Shown in pieces: positions 54,460 through 62,725 of a stretch of 64,000 bases of DNA. Origin of the DNA: Zobellella taiwanensis (lineage in GTDB: Bacteria > Pseudomonadota > Gammaproteobacteria > Enterobacterales > Aeromonadaceae); the NCBI RefSeq assembly GCF_003012795.1, contig NZ_PXYH01000008.1, forward strand, positions 62,001 through 126,000. The letters are read 5' to 3'. Each line of letters begins with the position of its first letter. Position 1 is the stretch's first letter. Position numbers and translations under genes: made by a program. Below the pieces are notes generated by a model, which did not search any database, was not told where the DNA came from, and worked only from the letters and a program-made list of their open reading frames with translations.

Positions 54460-56235
54460 ATGAACGACGGGGGAAAGCCCGGTGCGGCCTGGAGACGGCT
54501 CTTTCCTTTTCTGCAATGGGCCGCCATGGTCAACGGCCGCACTCTGCGCGCCGATGCCCAGGCCGGCCTGACCAATGCCATCATAGTGCTGCCCCAGGGG
54601 GTGGCCTATGCGCTGATCGCCGGCCTGCCCCCCGAGTTCGGCCTTTACGCCGCCATTATTCCGGCCATCATCGCCGCCCTGTTCGGCTCCTCCTGGCACC
54701 TGATCTCAGGCCCGACCGCCGCCATGTCGGTGGTGGTGTTCACCGCGGTCAGCCCGCTGGCCGAGCCGGGCAGCGATCTGTTCATCAAGCTGGCGCTGAC
54801 CCTGACCCTGATGAAGGGAGTCTTCCAGCTGCTGCTGGCCATGGCCCGGCTCGGCGTGCTGGTCAACTTCGTCTCCCATTCCGTGGTGATCGGCTTTACC
54901 GCCGGCGCGGCGGTGCTGATCGCGGTCAGTCAGTTGCCCGGGCTGCTCGGCCTGGCGCTGGCCACCGACGGCTCTGTGCCTGAGACCCTGCGGCAGTTGA
55001 TCCTGCACCTGTCCGAGGTGAACCCCTACAGCCTGGGCATCGGCCTGCTGACCCTGCTCTGCTGTGTTCTGATCCGCCATTACCGGCCCCGCTGGCCGAA
55101 CATGTTGCTGGCGCTGATCATCGCCGCGCTGGCCACCGCCCTGGTCGATCCCGGCCGGCAACACATTGCCCTGCTCGGCGCCATTCCCGCCGGCCTGCCG
55201 CCCTTCAGCCTGCCCGACTTCAGCCTGGGCAGCATCAGCGCCCTCGCCTCCGGCGCCCTGGCCATCAGCCTGCTCGGCCTGGTCGAAGCCGCCTCCATTG
55301 CCCGGGCAGTGGCCAGCCGCTCCCACCAGCGGCTGGACGGCAACCAGGAGTTTGTCGGCCAGGGGCTGTCGAATGTGGTCGGCGCCTTTTTTTCCTGTTA
55401 TGCCTCGTCCGGTTCCTTTACCCGCACCGGCGTCAACTATACCTCAGGCGCCAGAACCCCGCTGGCGGCGGTGTTCGCCTCCCTGTTCCTGCTGCTGATC
55501 CTGCTGTTGGGCTCCGATCTCACCGCCTGGCTGCCCATGCCCGCCATGGCCGGCCTGCTGCTGCTGGTGGCCTGGAACCTGGTCGACTTCCACCATATCC
55601 GGCTGATCGTGCGGGCCGCTCGCTCCGAAGCCACTGTACTGCTGGTAACCTTTGCCGCCACCCTGCTGGTGGCGCTGGAGTTCGCCATCTATGCCGGCGT
55701 GCTGCTGTCCCTGGTGTTCTATCTCAAGCGCACGTCCCAACCGCGCATCGTTTCCATGCTGCCGGATCCGGACGCCAGGCATCCCGTCTTCGTCAGCGCC
55801 GAGCAACGACGCCTGCCCTACTGCCCCCAGTTGCGCATCATCCGCATCGAAGGCTCCCTGTTCTTCGGGGCGGTCAACCATGTGCAGGAATACCTGCAAA
55901 ACATCCGCGAGCCCCGGCTGCTGATCCTGGGCAGCGGCATCAATTTCGTGGACATCGTCGGCGCCGAGATGCTGGTACAGGAAGCCCGCCGCCGTCGGGC
56001 CGAGGGCGGTGACCTGTATTTTGCCAACCTCAAGGAAGGGATCCAGCGCTTCCTGGATCGCAACCAATTGCTCGAGGAACTGGGCAGGGACCATATTTTT
56101 CCCAACAAAGGCCGGGCCATCCACCACATCTATGACCGGCTGGATCCGGCGGTGTGCAAAACCTGCACCGCCCGTATCTTCAAGGAGTGCCACCTGGCAC
56201 CACCTGGCACGGTCGCCGGGCAAGAGGATTCATAG
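54460..56235 (+). CDS. SulP-family anion transporter with STAS domain
   Basis: A 591-residue membrane protein. The SulP signature AGLTNAIIVLPQGVAYALIA is at about residues 32-51, followed by ten or more membrane spans and a C-terminal STAS domain near residues 440-560 (IIRIEGSLFFGAVNHVQEYL, LLILGSGINFVDIVGAEMLV). SulP proteins carry sulfate, bicarbonate or C4-dicarboxylates; substrate cannot be told here. A short Cys-containing tail (AVCKTCTARIFKECH) follows the STAS domain. It is separated from the purine permease by a terminator. Confidence 0.93.
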   Translation: MNDGGKPGAAWRRLFPFLQWAAMVNGRTLRADAQAGLTNAIIVLPQGVAYALIAGLPPEFGLYAAIIPAIIAALFGSSWHLISGPTAAMSVVVFTAVSPLAEPGSDLFIKLALTLTLMKGVFQLLLAMARLGVLVNFVSHSVVIGFTAGAAVLIAVSQLPGLLGLALATDGSVPETLRQLILHLSEVNPYSLGIGLLTLLCCVLIRHYRPRWPNMLLALIIAALATALVDPGRQHIALLGAIPAGLPPFSLPDFSLGSISALASGALAISLLGLVEAASIARAVASRSHQRLDGNQEFVGQGLSNVVGAFFSCYASSGSFTRTGVNYTSGARTPLAAVFASLFLLLILLLGSDLTAWLPMPAMAGLLLLVAWNLVDFHHIRLIVRAARSEATVLLVTFAATLLVALEFAIYAGVLLSLVFYLKRTSQPRIVSMLPDPDARHPVFVSAEQRRLPYCPQLRIIRIEGSLFFGAVNHVQEYLQNIREPRLLILGSGINFVDIVGAEMLVQEARRRRAEGGDLYFANLKEGIQRFLDRNQLLEELGRDHIFPNKGRAIHHIYDRLDPAVCKTCTARIFKECHLAPPGTVAGQEDS

Positions 56236-56385
56236 TGGTCGTGCGTTGCCTGTTCATCGGCTTCAAAACCTCGCCGCCTTGTGAAAACCTGTTCATCGCC
56301 GCCGAGGCTGAGCCAGGTCAAGGACAAGCCCCGGCGGCGGCGCCATACTGTTAGCCACAGGCCAACCATTGCAAGGAGTGCCCAG

Positions 56386-56886
56386 ATGCTGCCCCAAGTG
56401 AACAAGATCCTTTACTGCACCGATCTCTCCAAAAACGCCTCCTACGCCTTCCAGTACGCCGTTTACCTGGCCAGGCAGACCGGCGCCGATATCCATGTGC
56501 TGAGCGTGGTGGAGCAGTTGTCCGGCGACGAGAAGCTGACCCTGCAGTCCTACATCCTCAACCAGAGCAGCCGGGAGGAATTCCTGCACCAGCGGCTCAA
56601 CCATGCCAGGGAGCAATTGCAGCAACGCCAGGATTATTTCTGGGAGGTGATAGCCCCGAGCGAAAAGGCACTGCGCAGCAAAATCGTCGGCTGTGAGGTG
56701 GTCGAGGGCTACCCGGTGCAGACCATACTCCGGCGTTCCCGGGAGCTGGGTTGCGATCTTATCGTGATGGGCGCCCACGAAAAGGGCTGGCTGCACACCC
56801 TGCTCGGCAGCGTGGCCAAGAACGTGCTGCGGGAGTCGCGTATCCCCACCCTGATAGTGCCCCGGCCGGAAAAGAAAACGAGCTGA
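56386..56886 (+). CDS. UspA-family universal stress protein
   Basis: A 166-residue single-domain Usp protein. KILYCTDLSKNASYAFQYAV is the N-terminal nucleotide-binding strand and helix; the ATP-binding motif GxxGxxxxxxxxGSxxxxVL is seen as GAHEKGWLHTLLGSVAKNVL. AAGGAG lies seven bases before ATG 56386. A Usp gene directly after a SulP gene is a common pairing and suggests the Usp acts on or with the transporter; this is inference. Confidence 0.92.
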   Translation: MLPQVNKILYCTDLSKNASYAFQYAVYLARQTGADIHVLSVVEQLSGDEKLTLQSYILNQSSREEFLHQRLNHAREQLQQRQDYFWEVIAPSEKALRSKIVGCEVVEGYPVQTILRRSRELGCDLIVMGAHEKGWLHTLLGSVAKNVLRESRIPTLIVPRPEKKTS

Positions 56887-57015
56887 TCCTCCCGCCATCA
56901 ATCCCTCCGCAAAACAGGGGGTAGCGGCTTGGAGCACGGCAGGATATGGGAAAAAGCGGCGAGTAAGGAAACGCCCGGAGCGGCGGCAGGCGCGGCTCCA
57001 GGCACGGCATAAGGA

Positions 57016-57747
57016 TCAGCGCCGGTTCTTTTTCACCACGCCGGAAAACACCACGTGCAAATCGGTGGAGGCGGATTCGCCGTCCAGGTTGAGTTTGGCC
57101 TCGATATGGTCCAGGTGTTCCTTCATCATGGCCACGGCCTTGTCCTTGTCGCCGTTTTCAATGGCCTTGAGCAGCTCTTCGTGTTCGTTGAAGGAGCAGT
57201 GGGCCTTATGGCCGACTTCGTACTGGGCGATGATCAGCGAGGTCTGGGACACCACGCTGCGCTGGAAATTCAGCAGGGGAGTATTGCCGGCCACATGCGC
57301 AAGCTCCAGGTGGAACTCACCGGAGAGACGGATACCCGAGCCCCGGTCGCCCCGGGCAAAGGCATCCTGCTCTTCCTGCACCATGGTGCGCAGCCGGCCC
57401 AGTTTTTCCGGAGTGGCATTTGCCACCGCCAGTTCGGTCACCGCCAGCTCCACCACCCGGCGGGCGGCGAAGATCTGCCGGGCTTCTTCCACGCTGGGCG
57501 CCGCCACCACGGCGCCGCGGTTGGGCCGGATGCTGACCACCTGCTCGTGGGACAGCCGCAACAAGGCGCGGCGGATAATGGTCCGGCTGACGCCGAAGAT
57601 TTCGCCCAGGGCTTCCTCGCTGAGCTTGGTGCCGGGCGCCAGCCGCTGCTCGAGAATGGCATCGAAAATATGTTCGTAAACGATATCGTCCTGGGTGTTT
57701 GAGCTCGACTTGACAGGTCTTGGCTCCAGTTGACTGAGTGAACTCAT
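57016..57747 (-). CDS. GntR-family regulator of the FCD type, likely control of purine genes
   Basis: A transcription factor of 243 residues from ATG 57747 (252 from ATG 57774). The winged helix is YEHIFDAILEQRLAPGTKLS and EEALGEIFGVSRTIIRRALL; an FCD ligand-binding domain of all-helical type follows, with metal-ligand positions in GEFHLELAH and NEHEELL. ATG 57747 is preferred, with GGAAA nine bases upstream. Its own upstream region contains the GTATACAAT site also found before puuE/uraH, so it probably represses the purine genes and itself. It lies 3' of guaD on the same strand but has a terminator between. Confidence 0.88.
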   Translation of the reverse strand: MSSLSQLEPRPVKSSSNTQDDIVYEHIFDAILEQRLAPGTKLSEEALGEIFGVSRTIIRRALLRLSHEQVVSIRPNRGAVVAAPSVEEARQIFAARRVVELAVTELAVANATPEKLGRLRTMVQEEQDAFARGDRGSGIRLSGEFHLELAHVAGNTPLLNFQRSVVSQTSLIIAQYEVGHKAHCSFNEHEELLKAIENGDKDKAVAMMKEHLDHIEAKLNLDGESASTDLHVVFSGVVKKNRR

Positions 57748-57826
57748 GTTTAGGTTTCCAGTTACGGCCTGCATGTACGGCGATGTACCGCAATCCCTGC
57801 CTGTTAATTAAATTGTTATTAATGTC

Positions 57827-57835
57827 GTATACAAT
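57827..57835. promoter_or_regulatory. GTATACAAT site upstream of gntR
   Basis: GTATACAAT in the context ATGTCGTATACAATCTT shares nine bases with the 52201 palindrome; its left half is less symmetric. It is 80 bases before the gntR start, suitable for autoregulation. Confidence 0.5.
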
Positions 57836-57892
57836 CTTACTGGGTTTTTAACGATTCGGCAGCCGGAATATCAAAGTCTGTGACTGAACACA

Positions 57893-57917
57893 AAAAACGC
57901 CCTCAACGGGCGTTTTC
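57893..57917 (-). terminator. Intrinsic terminator of the xdhABC-guaD transcript
   Basis: On the minus strand GAAAACGCCC (from 57917) pairs with GGGCGTTTTTT (to 57893) over the loop GTTGA, ending in six T residues. It lies 29 bases after the guaD stop. Confidence 0.88.
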
Positions 57918-57945
57918 TGGCGAACCGCGGGCTTGGCCCGGGGCA

Positions 57946-59253
57946 TTACGCATTTTTCCGGTGCAGGCAATTGCCGTAAACATAGGTTTCGGCCACTACC
58001 CTGTCGTCTCCGAGCATCATCAGTACAAAAAGTTGCTCGAAAAGATTGTGCGCATTGTTCATCCGCGCCTGCATCAGGGGTGTGGCGTGCAGGTCCAGCA
58101 CCACGAAATCCGCCTCCTTGCCGACCTCCAGATTACCGATGCGATCCGCCAGCCGCAGGCTCTCGGCCCCCCCCAGGGTCGCCAGGTAGAACGCCTTTAG
58201 CGGATGCAGCTTCTGCTGCTGAAGCTGCAACACTTTATAGGCCTCGTTCATGGTCTGCAGCAGGGAAAAACTGGTCCCCGCACCGACATCCGTGCCCAGG
58301 CTGACATTAACGCCATGGCGTTCGAAACGGGCCAGGTTGAACAATCCTGAACCGAGAAAGAGGTTGGAGGTCGCGCAAAAGGAAACCCCGGAGCCGGTAC
58401 CATGCAGCCGCTCGCACTCGTGATCATCCAAATGTACCGCATGGGCGAAAATGGAGCGCTCGCCGAGCAGGCCAAAATGGTCGTACACGTCCAGGTAGCC
58501 GTTTTGCTCCGGGAACAGCTCTGCGACCCATTCGATTTCCTTGCGGTTTTCAGACAAATGGGTCTGCATATAGACGTCGTCGTATTCCGCCAGCAGTCGG
58601 CCGGCTAGGGTCAGCTGTTCGGGAGTGCTGGTGGGCGCAAAGCGCGGCGTCACTGCGTACAACTGGCGGCCCTGGTTGTGCCAGCGCTCGATCAATTCCT
58701 TGCTGTCGGCATAGCCGGATTCCGGCGTGTCCAGCAGGTAGTCGGGGGCATGGCGATCCATCAGCACCTTGCCGGCGATCATGCGCATATTGCGTTGGTC
58801 CGATTCGCTGAAAAAGGCGTCCACTGCGGCCTTGTGCACTGTGCCGAACACCATGGCGGTGGTGGTGCCATTGCGCAGCAATTCATCCAGGAACAGGCCG
58901 GCAACCCGCCGCGCATGGTCGGGGTCGGCAAACTTGCGCTCTTCCGGGAAGGTATAGTTGTTGAGCCAGTCGAGCAGTTGCTCGCCGTAGGAGGCAATCA
59001 TCTCGGTCTGGGTAAAATGGATATGAGTATCGACAAAGCCTGAGGTGATCAGTTTATGTTCGAAACGGACCAGCTCGATATCGGCGGGCTGGCGGGCCAG
59101 CACTTCCTCGGCCGGACCTATGTCGCGCACATGGCCGTCGGCCACCACCAGGACGCCGTCCGGATAGTAGGCATGGCTGGCCTCCAGGCCGACCCGGGCC
59201 GGATCGCCCAGGCTGTGCAAAATGGCGGCACGATACGCCTTTGGCTGCGTCAT
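57946..59253 (-). CDS. guaD: Guanine deaminase
   Basis: A 435-residue zinc amidohydrolase converting guanine to xanthine. The metal-binding HxH motif is VDTHIHFTQTEMIASYGEQL, with the PGFVDTHIH context written here as SGFVDTHIH, and downstream HLSENRKEIEWVAELFPE and GTDVGAGTSFSLL carry the other His/Asp ligands. Together these are the GuaD signatures. It is the last gene of the xdhA-xdhB-xdhC-guaD run; xanthine, its product, is the substrate of XdhAB. Confidence 0.94.
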   Translation of the reverse strand: MTQPKAYRAAILHSLGDPARVGLEASHAYYPDGVLVVADGHVRDIGPAEEVLARQPADIELVRFEHKLITSGFVDTHIHFTQTEMIASYGEQLLDWLNNYTFPEERKFADPDHARRVAGLFLDELLRNGTTTAMVFGTVHKAAVDAFFSESDQRNMRMIAGKVLMDRHAPDYLLDTPESGYADSKELIERWHNQGRQLYAVTPRFAPTSTPEQLTLAGRLLAEYDDVYMQTHLSENRKEIEWVAELFPEQNGYLDVYDHFGLLGERSIFAHAVHLDDHECERLHGTGSGVSFCATSNLFLGSGLFNLARFERHGVNVSLGTDVGAGTSFSLLQTMNEAYKVLQLQQQKLHPLKAFYLATLGGAESLRLADRIGNLEVGKEADFVVLDLHATPLMQARMNNAHNLFEQLFVLMMLGDDRVVAETYVYGNCLHRKNA

Positions 59254-59283
59254 GGTCGTGCGTCTCCTTTCTTCAACTCTGAA

Positions 59284-60102
59284 TTAAAGCGAATGGGCGG
59301 CGGCGGGTGCCACCGCTGTCATGAGGGCCGGCTCGGCCTGGTAGGCGGCGATCAGCTGGCCGGCCACCGACACCGCGATTTCCGCCGGGTGCTTGCCGCT
59401 CACTTCGGCCAGGCCGATGGGGCAGATCATCCGGGCCAGGGCCGCGTCGTCGAAGCCCCGCTCGCGCAGCCGGTAGTCGAAGCGCTTGCGCTTGGTGCGC
59501 GAGCCGATCACCCCGAAGTAGCGGGCGTCGTTGCGCTTGAGAATACGGGCGCACAGTTCCAGATCGAGCTGGTGGTTGTGGGTCATCACCAGGTAGAAGC
59601 TGCCGGGCGGCTGGTCGTCGACCTCGTCCACCGGATCCTCGCTCACCACCCGGGTGACACCGGCAGGCAGCTCGGCGGGAAACTCCTCGGCCCGCTCGTC
59701 TATCCAGGTGATGCGAAACGGCAGGGTCGCCACTATGTGCACCAGCGCCTTGGCCACATGGCCGGCGCCGAACAATACCAGGTGGTGGCGGGGCCGTACC
59801 ACCGGCTCCAGCATGATGGTGGCCATGCCGCCGCAGCACTGGCCCAGGCTGGCCCCCAGGTTGAAGCGCTCGACCTTCATCTGCTGTTCGCCCCGGGCCA
59901 GCATGTCCCGAGCCAGTTCCAGCGCCTTGTATTCGAGGTGGCCGCCACCTATGGTGGCATGGCAGCCCTGTTCGGTCACCAGCATCTTGGTGCCGCTGTC
60001 CCGCGGGGTGGAGCCCTTGTGCTCCACCACCGTCACCAGCACACAGGGTTCCCCCTTCTGTTCCAGCTCGGCCAGCGCCTGAATCCAGTTATCCTTGAAC
60101 AT
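59284..60102 (-). CDS. xdhC: Xanthine dehydrogenase accessory protein XdhC
   Basis: A 272-residue chaperone that binds molybdenum cofactor, helps its sulfuration and hands it to the XdhB subunit. The N-terminal XdhC/CoxI domain has EPCVLVTVVEHKGSTPRDSG and MATIMLEPVVRP; the C-terminal Rossmann-type domain holds LVLFGAGHVAKALVHIVATL and IGSRTKRKRFDYRLRERGF. Length is usual. It lies 220 bases after xdhB and 30 before guaD. Confidence 0.93.
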   Translation of the reverse strand: MFKDNWIQALAELEQKGEPCVLVTVVEHKGSTPRDSGTKMLVTEQGCHATIGGGHLEYKALELARDMLARGEQQMKVERFNLGASLGQCCGGMATIMLEPVVRPRHHLVLFGAGHVAKALVHIVATLPFRITWIDERAEEFPAELPAGVTRVVSEDPVDEVDDQPPGSFYLVMTHNHQLDLELCARILKRNDARYFGVIGSRTKRKRFDYRLRERGFDDAALARMICPIGLAEVSGKHPAEIAVSVAGQLIAAYQAEPALMTAVAPAAAHSL

Positions 60103-60176
60103 AGCTTACTCCTCGAAGACGATGGTTCCGCCACCGGCACTTGGCCTGTTGGCATGCAGAGAGGCAACAGGGCCAC

Positions 60177-60249
60177 CTCCGCCGACACGCTGTGAATACA
60201 TCCCTGTACGCTCGCACATGCCATCCCTGGCATGTGACGGTCGGCGGAG
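60177..60249. repeat. Nested stem-loop in the xdhB-xdhC gap
   Basis: CTCCGCCGAC (60177-60186) pairs perfectly with GTCGGCGGAG (60240-60249) and encloses CACATGCC (60215-60222) / GGCATGTG (60229-60236). The 220-base gap (60103-60322) contains no gene. The enclosed ACATCCCTGTACGC and GCCATCCCTGGC repeats look like a mobile intergenic repeat. Confidence 0.55.
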
Positions 60250-60322
60250 TAGTGCCCTTTGGCCGACCTTTAGCGCTGTACCAACAGTCAACACAAGCTC
60301 CTGAGCCAGGCTGCCCCTGCCC

Positions 60323-62725
60323 TTACTTGATCAACACATCCTCGACCCGGGTGGCGGCCTCGTCCTGCTCCACCAGCGCCTGCATCTGCTCCACGCCCCA
60401 CAGCACCCGTTCCGGGGTGGCCGGCGCGTCGATGTGCGGGTAGCGGCGGTAGCCGGACACGCTGGCCACGGCGTCTTTCAGCGCACACCACACCGACATG
60501 CCGAGCATAAAGGGCGGCTCGCCCACGGCCTTGGAGTGGAACACGGTGTCTTCCGGGTTCTTGCGGTTTTCCACCAGCTTGACCCGGAAGTCGATGGGCA
60601 TGTCCGCCACCGCCGGGATCTTGTAGCCCGCCGGACCGTTGGTCATCAGCCGGCCCTGGTCGTTCCACACCAGCTCCTCGGTGGTCAGCCAGCCCACGCC
60701 CTGGATAAAGGCGCCTTCCACCTGGCCGATGTCGATGGCCGGGTTCAGGGAGTCGCCCACGTCGTGCAGTATGTCGGCACGCAGTATCTTGTACTCGCCG
60801 GTCAGGGTGTCCACCACCACTTCGGCACAGGCGGCGCCGTAGGCGAAGTAGTAGAAGGGACGACCGGAGCCGGTGGCGTGGTCGTAGTAGATCTTCGGCG
60901 TCTTGTAGAAGCCGGTGCTGGAGAGCGACACCTGGTTGAAATAGGCCAGTTGCACGAACTCCGGAAACGACAGTATCTGGTGACGGATCTGCACGAAGTT
61001 GTTCTTGAACACCACTTCTTCGGGGCTGACCTTGAAGTGGCCCGCCGCCCAGTCGACCAGCCGCTGCTTGATGGTCCGGGCCGCGTTCTGGGCCGCCTTG
61101 CCGTTCAGGTCAGTGCCGCTGGAGGCCGCCGTCGGCGAGGTGTTGGGCACCTTGTCGGTGTTGGTGGCGGTGATCTGGATGCGATCCACGTCCACCTGGA
61201 ACTCTTGTGCCACTATCTGGGCCACCTTGATATTGAGGCCCTGGCCCATTTCGGTGCCGCCGTGGTTGAGGTGGATGCTGCCGTCGGTATAGATGTGGAT
61301 CAGCGCCCCCGCCTGGTTGAGGAAGGTGGCGGTGAAGGAAATACCGAACTTCACCGGGGTAATGGCGATGCCCTTCTTGAGGATCGGGCTGCGGGCGTTG
61401 AACGCCTTGATTTCCTCGCGCCGCTTGCCGTACTCGGCCGACTGCTCCAGATCCGCCACCATCTCGTGGATGATGTTGTGCTCCACGGTCTGGTGGTAGT
61501 GGGTGACGTTGCGCTCATCCTTGCCGTAGAAGTTGACCTTGCGGATCTCCAGGGGATCCTTGCCAAGCTTGGAGGCGATCTCGTCCATCACGTGCTCGAT
61601 CGTCATCATGCCCTGGGGGCCGCCGAACCCGCGGTAGGCGGTGTTGGAGGCGGTATTGGTCTTGCAGCGGTGGCCGATGACGGTGGCGTCGCCCAGGTAG
61701 TAGGCGTTGTCCGAGTGGAACATGGCCCTGTCCACGATGGACGAGGACAGATCCGGCGAGTAGCCGCAGTTGCCGGCCACCACGATTTCCGCCGCCTCGA
61801 TACGGCCGTTGTCGTCGAAGCCTACCTTGTACTGGTTGAAGAAGGGATGGCGCTTGCCGGTCATCATCATGTCTTCGACCCGCGGCAGGCGCATCTTGGC
61901 CGGGCGGCCGGTGAGCCGGGCCACCACGGCGGCCATGCAGGCCGGACCCGCGGCCTGGGTTTCCTTGCCGCCGAAGCCGCCGCCCATGCGGCGCATGTCG
62001 ATGACGACCTTGTTCATGGGCACGCCCAGGACGCTGGCCACCAGCTTCTGCACCTCGGTCGGGTTCTGGCTGGAGGTGAACACCAGCATGCCGCCGTCTT
62101 CGGTGGGCACCACCGAGCTGATTTGGGTTTCCAGGTAGAAGTGCTCCTGGCCGCCGATATGCAGACTGCCCTCGATGACGTGCCTGGCCTTTTTCAGGGC
62201 GGCGGCGGAGTCGCCCCGCTGCTGCTTGTGGCTCTCGGTGACGAACAGCTCTTTTTCCAGCGCCTCTTCCACCGACAGCACCGCCGGCAGCTCTTCATAT
62301 TCCACTATGGCGGCCATGGCCGCCTTGCGGGCGGTCTCGAGATCGTTGGCGGCCACCGCCAGCACCGGCTGGCCGTAGTATTCCACCTTGCCATCGGCCA
62401 GCAGGGGATCCCCCGCCAGCACCGGGCCTATGTCCAGCTCGCCGGGCACGTCCTGGGCGGTAATGGCGATGGCCACGCCGGGAAACTGGTAGCAGGGGCT
62501 CACATCCAGTTTGGTGATGCGGGCGTGAGCCTTGTCGGACAGCCGGGCATACACATGCAACTGATTGGGGAACTCCAGCCGGTCGTCGATGTACTGGGCC
62601 TCGCCGGCCACCTGCTTGGCGGCGCTGTCGTGGGGCACGCTCTTGCCCACGCCGGTCTGCAGGTCCTGTTTGATCCTTTCCATCATTTCGTCGATGGTGA
62701 GCGTGTTCAGCGGTTTGTTAGACAT
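60323..62725 (-). CDS. xdhB: Xanthine dehydrogenase molybdopterin-binding subunit
   Basis: An 800-residue catalytic subunit oxidising hypoxanthine and xanthine to urate. The molybdopterin contact GGGFGGKETQA is near residues 250-260, the family block LNHGGTEMGQGLNIKVAQI near residues 480-500, and the C-terminal AVGEPPFMLGMSVWCALKDA carries the catalytic Glu of xanthine oxidases. The stop of xdhA overlaps its start by eight bases. A large open frame on the opposite strand is a shadow of this gene. Confidence 0.95.
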   Translation of the reverse strand: MSNKPLNTLTIDEMMERIKQDLQTGVGKSVPHDSAAKQVAGEAQYIDDRLEFPNQLHVYARLSDKAHARITKLDVSPCYQFPGVAIAITAQDVPGELDIGPVLAGDPLLADGKVEYYGQPVLAVAANDLETARKAAMAAIVEYEELPAVLSVEEALEKELFVTESHKQQRGDSAAALKKARHVIEGSLHIGGQEHFYLETQISSVVPTEDGGMLVFTSSQNPTEVQKLVASVLGVPMNKVVIDMRRMGGGFGGKETQAAGPACMAAVVARLTGRPAKMRLPRVEDMMMTGKRHPFFNQYKVGFDDNGRIEAAEIVVAGNCGYSPDLSSSIVDRAMFHSDNAYYLGDATVIGHRCKTNTASNTAYRGFGGPQGMMTIEHVMDEIASKLGKDPLEIRKVNFYGKDERNVTHYHQTVEHNIIHEMVADLEQSAEYGKRREEIKAFNARSPILKKGIAITPVKFGISFTATFLNQAGALIHIYTDGSIHLNHGGTEMGQGLNIKVAQIVAQEFQVDVDRIQITATNTDKVPNTSPTAASSGTDLNGKAAQNAARTIKQRLVDWAAGHFKVSPEEVVFKNNFVQIRHQILSFPEFVQLAYFNQVSLSSTGFYKTPKIYYDHATGSGRPFYYFAYGAACAEVVVDTLTGEYKILRADILHDVGDSLNPAIDIGQVEGAFIQGVGWLTTEELVWNDQGRLMTNGPAGYKIPAVADMPIDFRVKLVENRKNPEDTVFHSKAVGEPPFMLGMSVWCALKDAVASVSGYRRYPHIDAPATPERVLWGVEQMQALVEQDEAATRVEDVLIK

